Positions 28,415 to 39,873 of a stretch of DNA of 64,000 bases are shown here, one piece after another. Position numbers and translations under genes: made by a program. The notes below the pieces were generated by a model that was not told the origin of the DNA, did not search any database, and saw only the letters and a program-made list of their open reading frames with translations. Origin of the DNA: Burkholderia sp. SRS-W-2-2016 (GTDB taxonomy: Bacteria; Pseudomonadota; Gammaproteobacteria; Burkholderiales; Burkholderiaceae); contig NZ_MSDV01000014.1 of assembly GCF_001931485.1 (NCBI RefSeq), positions 19,159 through 83,158 on the forward strand. Reading direction: 5' to 3'. Position 1 is the stretch's first letter, and each line of letters opens with the position of its first letter.

Positions 28415-28691
28415 GGAAACTCCCTAGGTGAAGCGCGTAACACGCGATTGAAAAACGGCCCCGCGACGCGGAACCGGAAAGCTGCCGGCGCGGACCTTCT
28501 GGCAAGCGGCCGCGCGGTCAGTCATACCGCGGCACAGGCAGCGGGCGGATTCGCTGCATGTGCCGACGTAACGCTCTTATACTGGCTCCCACAAATAACA
28601 ACGCACCATCCACGTTCGATGCGCGGCAGACCAGACACCGTTACCACCCATTGCACCGTTTGCAACCGACAATCGATGTCGAGGAGGTCTC

Positions 28692-30023
28692 ATGCTTCGT
28701 AGTCGCCGTGCCGCTGGGCGGGTCGCCGCGCGCCCCGTTTCGAGCCCGCTTTCTGCTTTTACTTCCGTTTCTGCGATTGCTTCTATCTCACGTTGCGAGC
28801 CCCAGGTTCATCGGGCTCGCGCGGTGCGCGCCGCCAGCACGATGATAAAAGGTTTCATGCTGACGGTCTCGATGCTCGCCGCGCACGCGTATGCGCAAGA
28901 TTCCGGCCCGGTCCCGGCCGATGGCGTCTACATGATGCTGGTCGGCACTTACACCAGCGGCAAGAGCGAGGGCATTTATGTCTATCGCTTCGACACGAAG
29001 AGCGGGGCGGCGACGCCGGTGTCGGTCGCGAAGACGGTCAATCCGTCGTTTCTGGTGGTGAGCCGCGACCGGCACTTCGTTTATTCGGTGAACGAACTGC
29101 CCGGCGACGACGGTCCGGCCACGCAGCGCGGCGGCATCAGCGCATTCGGCTTCGATCCCGCGCGCGGGCAACTGACGTTTCTGAACAAGGTGTCGTCCGA
29201 TGGCAATGATCCGGCGCATCTGAGTCTTTCGCCGGACGGCAAATATCTGCTGACCGCGAACTACTCGGTCGCCGCCGATCCGGGCGGCAGCTTCGCGGTG
29301 TTCCCGCTGCGGGGCGACGGTCAGGTCGGCACGTCGGTGCAGACCGTGCATCACGAGGGCAGCGGTCCGGTGAAAGGGCGCCAGGACAGCTCGCATGTGC
29401 ATTCGACGGTGTTCTCGGCGGACGGCCGCTACATGTTTGCGCAGGACCTCGGCGCCGACAAGCTGTACTCGTACCGCTATACGCCGCAAAACGGCGGCAC
29501 GCCGTTCGCGGCGACCGATTGGGCGTACACGCAGATGAAGGCCGGTACCGGCCCGCGCCATCTGATCTTCGACAAGGACGGCCGGCACGCGTACCTGACC
29601 AGCGAACTCGCGGCGACGGTCAGCAGCTTCGACTATCAGGACGGCAAACTGAAGCTCGTGCAGAGCTTGCCGCTGAGCCCGGCCGGCTTCAAGGGCGCGG
29701 TGGGGGCGGCGGCGATCCATCTGTCGCCGGACGGGCGCTTCCTGTACGCGTCCAATCGCGGCGACGCGAACGAGATCGTGATCTTCTCGGTCGATTCGTC
29801 CAATGGACACCTGAAGCAGATCGGCCGGCAGTCGACGCTCGGCAAATCGCCGCGCGAGTTCGCGATCGATCCGACCGGCCACTGGCTGATCGTCGGCAAT
29901 CAGCTGAGCGACACCGTGTATGTGTTCAAGCGCGATCCACAGAGCGGGCTGCTCGATCCAACGCCGAAGCAGCATTTCGATCTCGGCGCGCCGGTCGATT
30001 TCAAGCTGGTGTCGCCGTCGTGA
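28692..30023 (+). CDS. Lactonase family beta-propeller protein
   Basis: A 443-residue protein whose residues from about 75 onward form a seven-bladed lactonase propeller: VGTYTSGKSEGIYVYRFD, repeated LSPDGKYLL, FSADGRYMF, LSPDGRFLYASNRG blades, and DPTGHWLIVGNQ. The family includes YbhE/Pgl 6-phosphogluconolactonases and secreted homologues. A strong GAGGAGG site lies 4 nt before ATG 28692. An internal ATG at 28842 would give a cleaner signal peptide (MIKGFMLTVSMLAAHAYAQ) but has no Shine-Dalgarno sequence; either start suggests export. A periplasmic location argues against a pentose-phosphate role. Confidence 0.88.
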   Translation: MLRSRRAAGRVAARPVSSPLSAFTSVSAIASISRCEPQVHRARAVRAASTMIKGFMLTVSMLAAHAYAQDSGPVPADGVYMMLVGTYTSGKSEGIYVYRFDTKSGAATPVSVAKTVNPSFLVVSRDRHFVYSVNELPGDDGPATQRGGISAFGFDPARGQLTFLNKVSSDGNDPAHLSLSPDGKYLLTANYSVAADPGGSFAVFPLRGDGQVGTSVQTVHHEGSGPVKGRQDSSHVHSTVFSADGRYMFAQDLGADKLYSYRYTPQNGGTPFAATDWAYTQMKAGTGPRHLIFDKDGRHAYLTSELAATVSSFDYQDGKLKLVQSLPLSPAGFKGAVGAAAIHLSPDGRFLYASNRGDANEIVIFSVDSSNGHLKQIGRQSTLGKSPREFAIDPTGHWLIVGNQLSDTVYVFKRDPQSGLLDPTPKQHFDLGAPVDFKLVSPS

Positions 30024-30065
30024 CAGATGGCGCGCGGCGGCTTTGGTAGCGGCGCGCGCGGGTCA

Positions 30066-30107
30066 TAAAAAAACGGACCGCTCACGAGGTGAGACGGTCC
30101 GTTTTTT
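30066..30107. terminator. Bidirectional terminator between lactonase gene and ftsK
   Basis: Stem AAACGGACCG-CTCAC / GTGAG-A-CGGTCCGTTT with a GAG loop, A-run on one side and T-run on the other, so it can work on both strands. It separates convergent genes. Confidence 0.9.
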
Positions 30108-30139
30108 ATGGCGGCCGGCGATCGGGCAACAGCTGCCGC

Positions 30140-33100
30140 TTACTCCGCCGGCCCCGGCGCCAGCACTTCGCGGCTGCCGTTGATGCTCATCGCCGACACC
30201 AGCCCGGCCGTTTCCATCTGCTCGACCAGCCGCGCCGCGCGGTTATAGCCGATGCGCAACTGCCGCTGCACCGACGAAATCGACGCGCGCCGCGTGCGCA
30301 CGACGAACGCAACCGCTTCGTCGTACAGCGGATCGGCTTCCGCATCCGGCGATTCGCCGAACAGGTCCTGAGCGGCGCCGCCGTCGCTGGCCGGGCCGTC
30401 GAGGATGCCTTCCTCGTACTGCGGCTCGCCGAACTGCTTCAGGTATTCGACGATCGCATGCACTTCCTCGTCGGCGACGAACGCGCCGTGCACGCGCTGC
30501 GGGTAGCCGGTGCCCGGCGGCAGGAACAGCATGTCGCCCTGACCGAGCAGCGATTCGGCGCCCATCTGGTCGAGAATCGTGCGCGAGTCGATCTTCGACG
30601 ACACCTGGAACGCGACCCGGGTCGGAATGTTCGCCTTGATCAGGCCGGTGATCACGTCGACCGAGGGCCGCTGGGTCGCCAGAATCAGGTGGATGCCGGC
30701 CGCGCGCGCCTTCTGCGCGAGGCGCGCGATCAGCTCCTCGATCTTCTTGCCGGCGACCATCATCAGGTCGGCGAGCTCGTCGATCACGACGACAATCAGC
30801 GGCAGCGGCGCGAGCGGCTCGGGCGCATCGGGCGTCAGCGAGAACGGGTTGCCGAGCTTCTTGCCCTTGGCCTCGGTGTCGCGGATCTTCTGATTGAAGC
30901 CCGCGAGGTTGCGCACGCCGACCGCCGACATCAGCCGATAGCGCTTCTCCATTTCGCCGACGCACCAGTTCAGCGCGTTGGCGGCGAGCTTCATGTCGGT
31001 GACGACCGGCGCGAGCAGGTGCGGAATTCCTTCGTACACCGACAGTTCGAGCATCTTCGGGTCGATCATGATCAGGCGCACTTCTTCGGGCGTCGCCTTG
31101 AACAGCAGCGAGCAGATCATCGCGTTGATCGCGACCGACTTGCCCGAACCGGTCGTGCCGGCGACCAGCATGTGCGGCGCCTTGGCGAGATCGGCGACGA
31201 CCGGATGGCCGGTGATGTCCTTGCCCATCGCGAGGGTCAGCTGCGAATGCGAGTTCTGGTAGACGCTCGCCTCGAGAATTTCCGACAGCCGGATGGTCTG
31301 CCGTTTCGCGTTCGGCAGTTCGAGCCCCATGCAGGTCTTGCCCGGAATCGTCTCGACCACGCGGATCGACGTGAGGCCGAGACCGCGCGACAGGTCCTTC
31401 ATCAGACCGACGATCTGGCTGCCGCGCACGCCGAGCGCGGGCTCGACCTCGAAGCGCGTGATCACCGGACCGGCCGATGCGCCGACCACCGTCACCGGCA
31501 CCTTGAATTCCTGCAGGCGCTGCTCGATCAGCAGGCCGGTTTCGATCAGCTTGTCCTCGGAAACCGGCTCGACGTCGGTGTCGGCGCGGGCGAGCAGATC
31601 GAGCGTCGGCAGTTCGACCATCGATGCGGCCGGCGCGTGGAATTCAAAGCCGTTGACCGGCGCGTGGCCGCGCATCGGGGCGCGGGCGGCGGCTTGGTCG
31701 GTGGGCGCAGGTGCGGCTGCCGGGGCTTCGGGGAGTGCCGGGCTGGTCGGTTGGCCGAGCGGATGAGTCACCGGGTTGGCCGGATCGGCAGCCAGTACCG
31801 CCGGCGATCCAGTGAGCGCCGGGATGGTGGCTTCGCCGACCGGTTGGGGCTGTGCCGTGGACGGCGCGGCAGGCAGTGCCGTCGGCGATGCGATGCTCGG
31901 TGCGCCGGCGGCTGCGCTGACCGGATAAGCCAGCGACGTCGACGGTTCTGCGATCGTTGGAGCCGTCGGCGTGAACGATGCTGGGCTCAGTCCGGTTGGG
32001 TGAACAGCAGGGGTGTCGTGCGCTGCCGGGGCCGGCGGAAGTGACGGTTGCGTCGCTTCATTTGTCGGTGCGCCGTCGCTCTCGATACGCGTCGCGAGCG
32101 GGTTGGACGCGGGCGGCTCGATAGCGCTCGCCGGCGCAACCGAAGCAGGCTGCGCGGCAGGCGATACCGCTGCCGCGTGCTGCGCCGCCGCCTGCCCGAG
32201 CATGCTTTCCCACGGCACCAGCGTTTTGTCGATGACGAGTTCGGCTTCGGGTGCGGCCGGCTGCGGGAGGTGTGCTGGCTGCGCGGGCGTGGCGGTGGTG
32301 GTGTCCGCGACAGGCGGGGTCGGCGCGACCGGCGCGACCGGCGTAACCGGCGTCACCGGCGTCACCGGCGTTGCGCCGGTGTTCGCTGCCGGTGTCGTTA
32401 CGGGCGTCGCTTCGTCCAGCCAGGGCGCAGTGGCGATGGCAGGCGTCGGCGCGGCAGCGGTTTGCACCGCGTTGAGCGCACGGCCGGCCGGTTCGCTGGC
32501 AGGTTGCGGCGCGACCGGCTCGCTCGCGGATAGAGCAGGGGCCGGCTGGCTTTCGTGTTCGTTGTGGACGGCAGTTGCCGGGTCGAGCGCGTCGTCGTCC
32601 TCCGGCAGCGAGTCGTCTTGCGAAATCTCGTCGTGCAACTGCGCCGCGAAACGCTGGAACGGCGTCGGCGTGGTTGCGGGCGAGTGGTCCGGCGTGTCGG
32701 CCGACGAGGCGGTCTGGGCCGCCGCCGATACAGCGACTGCCGAGCCGATCGGTGCCGCCACCGTCGATACGGGTTCCGCGGGCGCGGGCTCAGCAACCGG
32801 CGCGACAGACGCGGACTCGGTGTGCACCGGCACGACCGGCGCAGGCGTTTCAGGTAGGGCTTCGGCCGCTGCCTCGTTCGTGACTTCGGTCTCGATGTCG
32901 GCGGCAGCTTCCGTTGCGATCGGAGCAGGGGACTCGATTGCACCTGTCGCTTGTGACGCAGTCGCCGGCTGAACGTGGATGACCGGCGGTTCGGTCGGCC
33001 ATTGCGCCACCGGCTCAGCGGTGATTTCCAGCGGTGTATCGATGGCGTCCGGGGTCGGTGCGTGCGTTGCCTCCGCCGGCGCTGCTTGCACGGGTTCGGC

Positions 33101-35254
33101 GGGAATGGGTGCTTCTTCGAAAGACACTGCTTCGACCGGTACCGCATGAACCGGCGTGATTTGCATCGGCTCTGCTTGAAGCGGCGTTGCATCGACAGGC
33201 GCTGCCGCGAGCGGTGCCACTTGCACCGGCTCGACTTGAATTGGTGTCGCTTCGAAAGGCGCTGTCTCGGCCCATGCATGGACCGGTGCTGCTTGCTCCG
33301 GCTCGGCATGAATTGACGTTGCTACAACAGGTGCTGCCTCGAACGGTGCGGCATAAGCCGGTTGCGCTTGCATCGGTGTTGCTTCGACAGCCGTCGGTTG
33401 GACTGGCGCGGCGTTCACCGACTGCGCTTGCACCGGCTCTGCATGAACCGAAGTCGCATCGATATGCACCGCCTCGATCGGTGCGGCATGGACCGGCATC
33501 GTTTCGACAGGCGCGACTTGGAGGATCGGTGCGACTTGAACCGATGCGGTTTCAACAGGCGCTGCTTGACCCACCGTAGCCGCCCCTGCCGTTTCCTGGC
33601 TCTGCACCGCGTCAACCGGCGCGGTCTCAACCGGCACAGCCTCCACCGCCGCCTGCACCGGCACCTCTACCGAAACCACAGACTCAACCGTCTGCCCAAC
33701 CGCCTCCAGCGACCCCGGCTCCGAAGCAACACCCCCAACCAGCTCACCCGCCCGGATCCCCACCGCCGGCTCCACATCACCGACCTTCACAGCATCGCCA
33801 GCACGGCTACGCGCGAGGCTCACGCCGGCCATATCGGTCCAGCGCGCGGCGTTTTCCGCGATGCTGCGCAGCGTCTCCTGGACGCTCGCGGGCGGGGTGA
33901 CCTGCGGCGCGTTCGACAGCGGCCGGGTAAACGTAGGCGCGCTCCGGCGGGTGACCGCCGGCGGCGTGGCGCCGCTGTTGCGCGTGACCTGGAACGGCTG
34001 GCGCGGCGCCGCACCACGATTGAGCGGCGCGCCCGGCTCGGCCGGGCGTTGCAGCGACGATGGCCGGTCGCCGCGAGTCGCCGCATGCATGGATCCCGTG
34101 CCCATGCCGATACCGGCGCTCGCCGCCGACGAACGCGCGGCCATCGCCTGCGCGGCGCGCGGCGACACACCCGACGCGCTGGCAGCCGTCGCCGCCAACG
34201 CCGCGCTGGAGCCGAACGACGCAGCCGGACGCGCTTCACCCGCCGCACGGCGGCCGGGCAGTGCCACACCATCGCGAGCCGCGGTAGCGGAGCCCGCGGC
34301 GGGCACAGCCGCCGAACCCGTCAGCGCCGAACCCGCGCCCGCAGCACCAGAGCCCACACGCGGCTCAGCCGACCGCAACCAACCCGCCGGTGCAACCGGC
34401 TCGGTCGGCACGAACGGCGCCGAAACCTTATCCGCGAATTTTTCTGACGACGTCCGGTCCGCCCCAAGCGCCTGCGTTTGCATTGACGACATCGAGGCCG
34501 CCACACCCGCCGCACCCGCCGAGCGCGGCGTCGCGATCGTCCCGGTGCGCAACACCGGTTCGATCTGCCTCACCGGCCCACGCGCGCTACCGTTGCCGCC
34601 GCCCGCATCCGCGCGCCAGCCCGAGCCGGCGCCACGCGCGTTGGCGTCCTTGCCGCCGGCAAGCCCAGCGCCGCCAACCCCAGCCGCACCAGCGGCCGAA
34701 GCCGCACCATCGCGCGCCCCACGCCCACCAGCGGGCGGCCGCCACACGGTCGGCCGCGCATAACGCCCGCGGCTGGTTTTCGGCGCCATCGTATTAGTGG
34801 CGGGCAGCGCATGCGACGGCGCGGCATCGTCGACCGTGCGATGACGCCGCGCTTCCTCGTCGCGCTTCGCGAGCCCGCGCGACAGACCGAGGCCGAACGC
34901 GCCGTCGGCCCACATCGCCACATCGCCCCAGCTGAAATCGATCAGCCACGGCAGGCTGATCAGCAGCAGCGCGAGCGCGGCGAGCGGCGTGCCGATGTGG
35001 CCGAGCAGATGGCCGAAGCCCGCGGCGAGCGCGTGGCCGAAACCGTTGATGCCCACCAGATCGAGCAGCGACGCCTCGAGCGTGCAACTGGCGATCAGCA
35101 CGCCGACGAAGCCGAGCCACAGCCGGATCGTGCCGGGGCCGCGCAGACCCGCGCCGCCCGGCAGCACCGACTTCACGACGCGCCACAAGAGGGGAAGAAA
35201 CCAGACGGCCGACCCGCCGAACCAGCCGAAAACTACCGTGTGCATACCAGACAT
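30140..35254 (-). CDS. ftsK: DNA translocase FtsK with a giant linker
   Basis: A 1,704-residue protein. Residues about 1-110 hold hydrophobic segments of the membrane domain ([18 protein letters not shown], then [14 protein letters not shown]). A linker of about 1,100 residues follows, Ala/Pro/Val/Thr-rich. The motor starts near 1,210: Walker A is [15 protein letters not shown] (near 1,370), Walker [14 protein letters not shown], and RFQ-like loops follow. The C-terminal gamma winged helix (about 1,640-1,704, [20 protein letters not shown]) recognises KOPS. It moves DNA at the septum to help resolve chromosome dimers. Many Burkholderiales encode a second, shorter FtsK; I cannot tell which this is from the window alone. 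Confidence 0.95.
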   Translation of the reverse strand: MSGMHTVVFGWFGGSAVWFLPLLWRVVKSVLPGGAGLRGPGTIRLWLGFVGVLIASCTLEASLLDLVGINGFGHALAAGFGHLLGHIGTPLAALALLLISLPWLIDFSWGDVAMWADGAFGLGLSRGLAKRDEEARRHRTVDDAAPSHALPATNTMAPKTSRGRYARPTVWRPPAGGRGARDGAASAAGAAGVGGAGLAGGKDANARGAGSGWRADAGGGNGSARGPVRQIEPVLRTGTIATPRSAGAAGVAASMSSMQTQALGADRTSSEKFADKVSAPFVPTEPVAPAGWLRSAEPRVGSGAAGAGSALTGSAAVPAAGSATAARDGVALPGRRAAGEARPAASFGSSAALAATAASASGVSPRAAQAMAARSSAASAGIGMGTGSMHAATRGDRPSSLQRPAEPGAPLNRGAAPRQPFQVTRNSGATPPAVTRRSAPTFTRPLSNAPQVTPPASVQETLRSIAENAARWTDMAGVSLARSRAGDAVKVGDVEPAVGIRAGELVGGVASEPGSLEAVGQTVESVVSVEVPVQAAVEAVPVETAPVDAVQSQETAGAATVGQAAPVETASVQVAPILQVAPVETMPVHAAPIEAVHIDATSVHAEPVQAQSVNAAPVQPTAVEATPMQAQPAYAAPFEAAPVVATSIHAEPEQAAPVHAWAETAPFEATPIQVEPVQVAPLAAAPVDATPLQAEPMQITPVHAVPVEAVSFEEAPIPAEPVQAAPAEATHAPTPDAIDTPLEITAEPVAQWPTEPPVIHVQPATASQATGAIESPAPIATEAAADIETEVTNEAAAEALPETPAPVVPVHTESASVAPVAEPAPAEPVSTVAAPIGSAVAVSAAAQTASSADTPDHSPATTPTPFQRFAAQLHDEISQDDSLPEDDDALDPATAVHNEHESQPAPALSASEPVAPQPASEPAGRALNAVQTAAAPTPAIATAPWLDEATPVTTPAANTGATPVTPVTPVTPVAPVAPTPPVADTTTATPAQPAHLPQPAAPEAELVIDKTLVPWESMLGQAAAQHAAAVSPAAQPASVAPASAIEPPASNPLATRIESDGAPTNEATQPSLPPAPAAHDTPAVHPTGLSPASFTPTAPTIAEPSTSLAYPVSAAAGAPSIASPTALPAAPSTAQPQPVGEATIPALTGSPAVLAADPANPVTHPLGQPTSPALPEAPAAAPAPTDQAAARAPMRGHAPVNGFEFHAPAASMVELPTLDLLARADTDVEPVSEDKLIETGLLIEQRLQEFKVPVTVVGASAGPVITRFEVEPALGVRGSQIVGLMKDLSRGLGLTSIRVVETIPGKTCMGLELPNAKRQTIRLSEILEASVYQNSHSQLTLAMGKDITGHPVVADLAKAPHMLVAGTTGSGKSVAINAMICSLLFKATPEEVRLIMIDPKMLELSVYEGIPHLLAPVVTDMKLAANALNWCVGEMEKRYRLMSAVGVRNLAGFNQKIRDTEAKGKKLGNPFSLTPDAPEPLAPLPLIVVVIDELADLMMVAGKKIEELIARLAQKARAAGIHLILATQRPSVDVITGLIKANIPTRVAFQVSSKIDSRTILDQMGAESLLGQGDMLFLPPGTGYPQRVHGAFVADEEVHAIVEYLKQFGEPQYEEGILDGPASDGGAAQDLFGESPDAEADPLYDEAVAFVVRTRRASISSVQRQLRIGYNRAARLVEQMETAGLVSAMSINGSREVLAPGPAE
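33034..33694. repeat. Degenerate 15-18 bp repeats in the ftsK linker
   Basis: About 40 imperfect copies of a short codon pattern give runs such as [18 protein letters not shown] and [11 protein letters not shown]. The period is mostly five or six codons (P-V-x-A/T). A separate shorter array near 32320-32385 encodes [15 protein letters not shown]. Confidence 0.8.
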
Positions 35255-35328
35255 CTACGAATGACCGACCGCGCGAGCGCGCAACCCGTCGAGTTTAAAA
35301 GCGAACCGTCGCACGAGCGAGGTTGGCG

Positions 35329-35865
35329 TCATTGGTCGCTGCGATCGAACACCAGCGTGTCGCCGTTGTCGAGGATCAGTTGCATCTGTTGCGGCGCGCG
35401 CATCTGCACGCCGGTGCGGTCGATGCGCGCGAGCGCATCGAGGAACGGCCGTTCGAGCTCGCCGGCCGGCGACACGCACGCCTTGCGGGTGCCGGCGAGC
35501 GGGCCGAAGCTGAGCTTGCCGTCCTTCAGCGCGTAGGTTCCGGCGAAGCGGTTGCAGCCGGAAAAGCCGCTCGCGTGACGCTTGCCGCCTTCGGTCGAGA
35601 GCGCCAGCGTGAGCGGGCCCTGATCTTTCGACGGCACCGCGCGCGCCGCGCCGTCGGCGCTGTTCCATGAACTGAGCGTCCAGCTGGTGTCATCGAGCAA
35701 TTGCGCGGCGGCGGGATTGAACGGATCGGGCGGCGCCGCCGACGCATCGGAATGGTGCGGCATCGCGCAGGCTCCCAGCAGCGTGGCGATGCTCAACGTG
35801 GCGGCGGCCGTGCGCAGGCACGGGGCGACACGCGCGAGACGTCGCGGGATGGAGCGGGTGAGCAT
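35329..35865 (-). CDS. META domain lipoprotein (HslJ-like)
   Basis: A 178-residue protein with a signal peptide and lipobox LLGAC (cysteine near residue 33), so an inner- or outer-membrane lipoprotein. The META domain runs from about residue 60 (WTLSSWN) through SGCNRFAGTY and ends with LVFDRS. Heat-shock protein HslJ of E. coli has the same domain, and roles in heat or antibiotic tolerance are suggested. I use ATG 35865, with AGAGGA 8 nt upstream, rather than the TTG at 35883. It follows ftsK's start on the same strand by 75 bp, so it is upstream of ftsK in transcription order. Confidence 0.85.
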   Translation of the reverse strand: MLTRSIPRRLARVAPCLRTAAATLSIATLLGACAMPHHSDASAAPPDPFNPAAAQLLDDTSWTLSSWNSADGAARAVPSKDQGPLTLALSTEGGKRHASGFSGCNRFAGTYALKDGKLSFGPLAGTRKACVSPAGELERPFLDALARIDRTGVQMRAPQQMQLILDNGDTLVFDRSDQ

Positions 35866-36060
35866 GGCGGCGGTCCTCTTCAAACTGGCGAAGGCGTAAG
35901 GGTAACGTACTAAGCTTGTCGTGCGCGAGCGCAGGCGTGCGGCGAGGCGCTCGCAGTCGCCCCGCGACCGTCTGTCCGATCACCGCGTGCCAAGGGGTCC
36001 GCATGTTAACATCGCGTCCTATCCAATCCCACTCTCATCCGACTTTTATCTGGAGACCTC

Positions 36061-37275
36061 ATGCAGATCGGCCAACGGATCGGCACGCCCCTTTCTGAAT
36101 CCGCGACGCGCGTCATGCTGCTCGGCGCCGGCGAGCTCGGCAAGGAGGTGATCATCGCGCTGCAACGACTGGGCGTCGAAGTGATCGCCGTCGATCGTTA
36201 CCCGAACGCGCCGGGCCACCAGGTCGCGCATCGCGCGCACGTGATCGACATGACCGACCGCGCCGCGCTGCGCGCGCTGGTCGAGCAGGAACGCCCGCAT
36301 CTGATCGTCCCCGAAATCGAGGCGATCGCCACCGACGCGCTCGCCGCGATCGAGACCGAAGGGCTCGCCGAAGTGATCCCGACCGCGCGCGCGACCCAAC
36401 TGACGATGAACCGCGAAGGCATCCGCCGCCTCGCCGCCGAGGAACTCGGCCTGCCGACCTCGCCGTACGCATTCGCCGATTCGCTCGACGAGCTGCGCGC
36501 CGGCATCGCCAAGGTCGGCTATCCGTGCGTGGTGAAGCCGGTGATGTCGTCGTCGGGCAAGGGGCAGTCGGTGCTGCGCAGCGACGCCGACGTCGAACCG
36601 GCATGGCAGTACGCGATGGCGGGCGGCCGCGTGAATCACGGCCGGGTGATCGTCGAGGGCTTCATCGACTTCGAATACGAAATCACCCAGCTGACTGTGC
36701 GCGCGATCGATTTCGAGAACGGTAAGGTCAGCACCTACTTCTGCGATCCGATCGGCCACGTGCAGGTGGCGGGCGACTACATCGAATCGTGGCAGCCGCA
36801 GCCGATGAGCCCGCGCGCGCTCGAACGCTCGCGCGAAATCGCTCACAAGGTCACCGAAGCGCTCGGCGGCCGCGGCCTGTTCGGCGTCGAGCTGTTCGTG
36901 AGCGGCGACGACGTGTGGTTCTCCGAAGTGAGCCCGCGTCCGCACGACACGGGTCTGGTCACGCTGTGCTCGCAGCGCTTCTCGGAGTTCGAACTGCACG
37001 CGCGCGCGATCCTCGGTCTGCCGGTCGATCCGTCGCTGCGCGCGCCGGGCGCCTCGGCGGTGATCTACGGGGGTCGGGACGAAGCCGGCATCGCGTTCGA
37101 AGGCGTGGCGGACGCGCTGGCGGTGCCGAACGCGGACCTGCGCCTGTTCGGCAAGCCGGAGAGCTTCACGAAGCGCCGCATGGGCGTGGCGCTCGCGACC
37201 GGCGAGAACATCGACGAAGCCCGCGCGCGCGCGAAGCGGGCCGCCGCGGCGGTGCGTCCGGTGTCGGCGAAGTAA
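36061..37275 (+). CDS. purT: Formate-dependent phosphoribosylglycinamide formyltransferase
   Basis: A 404-residue ATP-grasp enzyme that uses formate and ATP to formylate GAR in purine synthesis. [38 protein letters not shown], the ATP-grasp loop [12 protein letters not shown] (near 160) and [13 protein letters not shown] (near 285) match PurT, not the folate-dependent PurN (first match shortened). GGAGACCTC precedes the ATG. It stands alone, followed by two small secreted protein genes. PurK is the closest paralogue family. Confidence 0.97.
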   Translation: MQIGQRIGTPLSESATRVMLLGAGELGKEVIIALQRLGVEVIAVDRYPNAPGHQVAHRAHVIDMTDRAALRALVEQERPHLIVPEIEAIATDALAAIETEGLAEVIPTARATQLTMNREGIRRLAAEELGLPTSPYAFADSLDELRAGIAKVGYPCVVKPVMSSSGKGQSVLRSDADVEPAWQYAMAGGRVNHGRVIVEGFIDFEYEITQLTVRAIDFENGKVSTYFCDPIGHVQVAGDYIESWQPQPMSPRALERSREIAHKVTEALGGRGLFGVELFVSGDDVWFSEVSPRPHDTGLVTLCSQRFSEFELHARAILGLPVDPSLRAPGASAVIYGGRDEAGIAFEGVADALAVPNADLRLFGKPESFTKRRMGVALATGENIDEARARAKRAAAAVRPVSAK

Positions 37276-37306
37276 GCCGCATAGCCACGCCGGAGCAGAG
37301 GAACCC

Positions 37307-37522
37307 ATGGCAGTCGAATCGCGCAGCAATGCGTCGCGTTGTCTCACGGCTCGCCGTCTCGGCGCGCTCGGTGTGCTGGTGGCGCTGTGCGCCGGCCTCG
37401 GCGGTTGCGGTCTTGCCGCCGCGCCGTGCCGGATCGCATCGGCGGGGCTGAAGATCGTGCCGGTGGTCGGGCACGTGGCCGCCGCGCCGACCGATGCCTG
37501 CGCCGGCGTAATCGATCCGTGA
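37307..37522 (+). CDS. Small lipoprotein (DUF6726-like)
   Basis: A 71-residue protein with a basic N-terminus, a hydrophobic stretch and a lipobox LGGC near residue 33, so probably lipid-anchored after processing. The remaining 35 residues (GLAAAPCRIASAGLKIVPVV) contain two more cysteines. I recall the pattern as DUF6726, a short Burkholderiales family, with moderate certainty. No function is known. It lies 31 bp after purT on the same strand, with a GCAGAGGAA site before ATG. Confidence 0.72.
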   Translation: MAVESRSNASRCLTARRLGALGVLVALCAGLGGCGLAAAPCRIASAGLKIVPVVGHVAAAPTDACAGVIDP

Positions 37523-37615
37523 GCGCCTGAGCGCCCGGCCGGCAATTCCCTGGGCCGGACGCCGTCCGGCTCGCGCGTTCTCCGTGTTGAATCCGCAGCA
37601 ACCACGAGGTGTTCG

Positions 37616-37996
37616 ATGAAGACAGCGCTCGTTGCAACTCTCACGGCGGCGGCAACGCTGATTTCGACGGCGGCACTTCCGGGCGGCGCGGCGGCCGCAC
37701 CGCTGCAGTTCCGGCAGATCGAAGGCAAGCACCATACGACGCGCAAATACACGTGCGCGACCGGCCGCATCCTGCAGGTCACCTACTGGGACGCGCAGAA
37801 CGGCCAGAGCTTCGCGGTGCTGCCCGTGAAGGGCACGCCGATGCTGTTCGTCAACACCGTGGCGGCGTCGGGCGCGAAGTACCAGGCCGGCAGCTATACG
37901 TGGTGGACCAAGGGGCCGCGCGCGAATCTGTACGACCTCACCAGCGGCGAGAACGCGCCGCCGCTGCTGTCGGATTGCGTGACCGTGATCCGCTGA
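37616..37996 (+). CDS. MliC-family lysozyme inhibitor-like protein
   Basis: A 126-residue exported protein. The signal peptide covers about residues 1-27 (cleavage after AAA). The mature part matches the MliC/PliC domain: KYTCATGRILQVTYWD, then AASGAKYQAGSYTWWTKGPRA and a last cysteine (SDC) that pairs with the first; the S-G-x-x-Y and W-x-K-G loops are those that plug the lysozyme active site. No lipobox, so it is probably periplasmic (PliC-like). It follows the small lipoprotein gene by about 90 bp. Confidence 0.82.
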   Translation: MKTALVATLTAAATLISTAALPGGAAAAPLQFRQIEGKHHTTRKYTCATGRILQVTYWDAQNGQSFAVLPVKGTPMLFVNTVAASGAKYQAGSYTWWTKGPRANLYDLTSGENAPPLLSDCVTVIR

Positions 37997-38168
37997 TTCC
38001 CACCTCAATCGCCTCTATACACGCCCCGCGCGGCCCTGCCCGCCAGCGGGCATCGTTTCCGTTCGAGTAGTAAGCTGTCCGGCATCGCGTTCGCCATGCC
38101 GGGCGCGTTGTCGCGCGCAGCATCCCGAATCCGCTATCCCGTCCCCTTGTCATCAAGCGAGACCCTCA

Positions 38169-39821
38169 ATGAAAGCATCGGACCTGTTCGTCAAATCGCT
38201 GGAAGCCGAAGGTGTCGAGTATGTGTTCGGCATCCCCGGTGAAGAAAATCTCGATCTGCTCGAGTCGCTGCGCCGCTCGAAAATCCGTCTGATCCTCACA
38301 CGCCACGAACAGGCGGCCGGTTTCATGGCTGCGACTTACGGCCGCCTCACCGGCCGCACGGGCGTATGTCTCGCGACGCTCGGTCCCGGCGCGACCAACT
38401 TCGTGACCGCCGCGGCCTATGCGCAACTGGGCGGCATGCCGATGCTGATGGTCACCGGCCAGAAGCCGATCAAGTCGAGCAAGCAGGGCCATTTCCAGAT
38501 CGTCGACGTGGTGCGGATGATGGAGCCGCTCACCAAGTACACGCGGCAGATCGTATCGATCGGCAATATTCCGGCGGCGGTGCGCGAGGCGGTGCGGCGC
38601 GCCGAGGAAGAGCGCCCGGGCGCGTCCCATCTGGAGTTGCCGGAGGACGTCGCGCACGAGGAGGGCGACGGCAAGCCGATTCCGAAGAGCTATAGCCGGC
38701 GGCCGGTGGCCGAGGAGAAGGCGGTCGCGCGCGCGGTCGAGGCGATCACCGCGGCGAAGCATCCGCTCTTGATGATCGGCGCGGGCGGCAACCGCAAGAC
38801 CACCACCAGGATGCTGCGCGAGTTCGTCGACCAGACCGGCATTCCGTTTTTCACCACGCAGATGGGCAAGGGCGTGATCGACGAATCGCATCCGATGTGG
38901 CTCGGCAACGCGACGCTGTCCGATGGCGACTTCGTGCATCGCGCGATCGAGCACGCCGATTGCATCATCAACGTCGGCCACGACGTGATCGAGAAGCCGC
39001 CGTTTTTCATGCGCAGCGGCGAGGCCGGCGAGAAGACCGTGATCCACGTGAACTTCCTCGGCGCCGAAGTCGATCCGGTGTATTTCCCGCAGATCGAGGT
39101 GGTCGGCGATATCGCCAATGCGGTGTGGCAGTTGAAGGAAAGCCTGAAGGAGCGTCAGGAGCATTGGGACTTCACGCGCTTCAAGGAGATCAAGGAGCAC
39201 TTCGAAGCGCATCTGGTGAAGGGCCAGCACGACGACCGCTTCCCGATGTATCCGGTGCGGATCGTCAACGACGTGTACGAGACCACGCCGGTCGACGGCA
39301 TCGTCTGTCTCGACAACGGCATGTACAAGATCTGGTTCGCGCGCTACTACCGCGCGCACGAGCCGAATTCGCTGCTGCTCGACAACGCGCTGGCTTCGAT
39401 GGGCGCCGGGCTGCCGTCGGCGATCGCGAGCAAGATCGTGCATCCGGAGCGCAAGGTGATCGCGGTGTGCGGCGACGGCGGCTTCATGATGAACTCGCAG
39501 GAGCTCGAAACGGCGGTGCGGCTGAAGCTCGATCTGGTGGTCCTGATCCTGCGCGACGACGCGTTCGGGATGATTCGCTGGAAGCAGGAAAACATGAATT
39601 TCCCCGACTACGGGATGACGCTCGCCAATCCGGATTTCGTCGCCTATGCGCAGAGCTACGGCGCCAAAGGACACCGGATCGAATCCGCCGAACAGTTCGC
39701 GCCGCTGCTGCGCGAGTGTTTCGCGACGCCGGGCGTGCACGTGATCGATCTGCCGATCGACTACTCGGACAACGAGCGCGTGCTCAATCGCGAGATCAAG
39801 CGGCTGTCGGCGCGGCTGTGA
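38169..39821 (+). CDS. ThDP-dependent enzyme, acetolactate synthase large-subunit family
   Basis: A 550-residue ThDP enzyme. The catalytic glutamate is in LTRHEQAAGF (near residue 47), the FAD/substrate regions follow, and the ThDP-Mg motif is GDGGFMMNSQELETAVRLKL (from about 435; GDG...N). Overall similarity is to AlsS-like, catabolic acetolactate synthases, and no regulatory small subunit (ilvN-type) is adjacent. Instead, 52 bp downstream is an aldehyde dehydrogenase. A 2-oxo-acid decarboxylase or ligase role yielding an aldehyde is therefore possible. Substrate is not known from the sequence. Confidence 0.85.
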   Translation: MKASDLFVKSLEAEGVEYVFGIPGEENLDLLESLRRSKIRLILTRHEQAAGFMAATYGRLTGRTGVCLATLGPGATNFVTAAAYAQLGGMPMLMVTGQKPIKSSKQGHFQIVDVVRMMEPLTKYTRQIVSIGNIPAAVREAVRRAEEERPGASHLELPEDVAHEEGDGKPIPKSYSRRPVAEEKAVARAVEAITAAKHPLLMIGAGGNRKTTTRMLREFVDQTGIPFFTTQMGKGVIDESHPMWLGNATLSDGDFVHRAIEHADCIINVGHDVIEKPPFFMRSGEAGEKTVIHVNFLGAEVDPVYFPQIEVVGDIANAVWQLKESLKERQEHWDFTRFKEIKEHFEAHLVKGQHDDRFPMYPVRIVNDVYETTPVDGIVCLDNGMYKIWFARYYRAHEPNSLLLDNALASMGAGLPSAIASKIVHPERKVIAVCGDGGFMMNSQELETAVRLKLDLVVLILRDDAFGMIRWKQENMNFPDYGMTLANPDFVAYAQSYGAKGHRIESAEQFAPLLRECFATPGVHVIDLPIDYSDNERVLNREIKRLSARL

Positions 39822-39873
39822 GCGGCCGCGACAGTCATCGAATCAATCGAATGCCTCGGAAGGAGAACGCGTG

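Noticed and set aside
33034..33694. Separate Pro/Ala surface protein gene
   Set aside because: The repeats are in frame within ftsK and continuous from the membrane domain to the motor.
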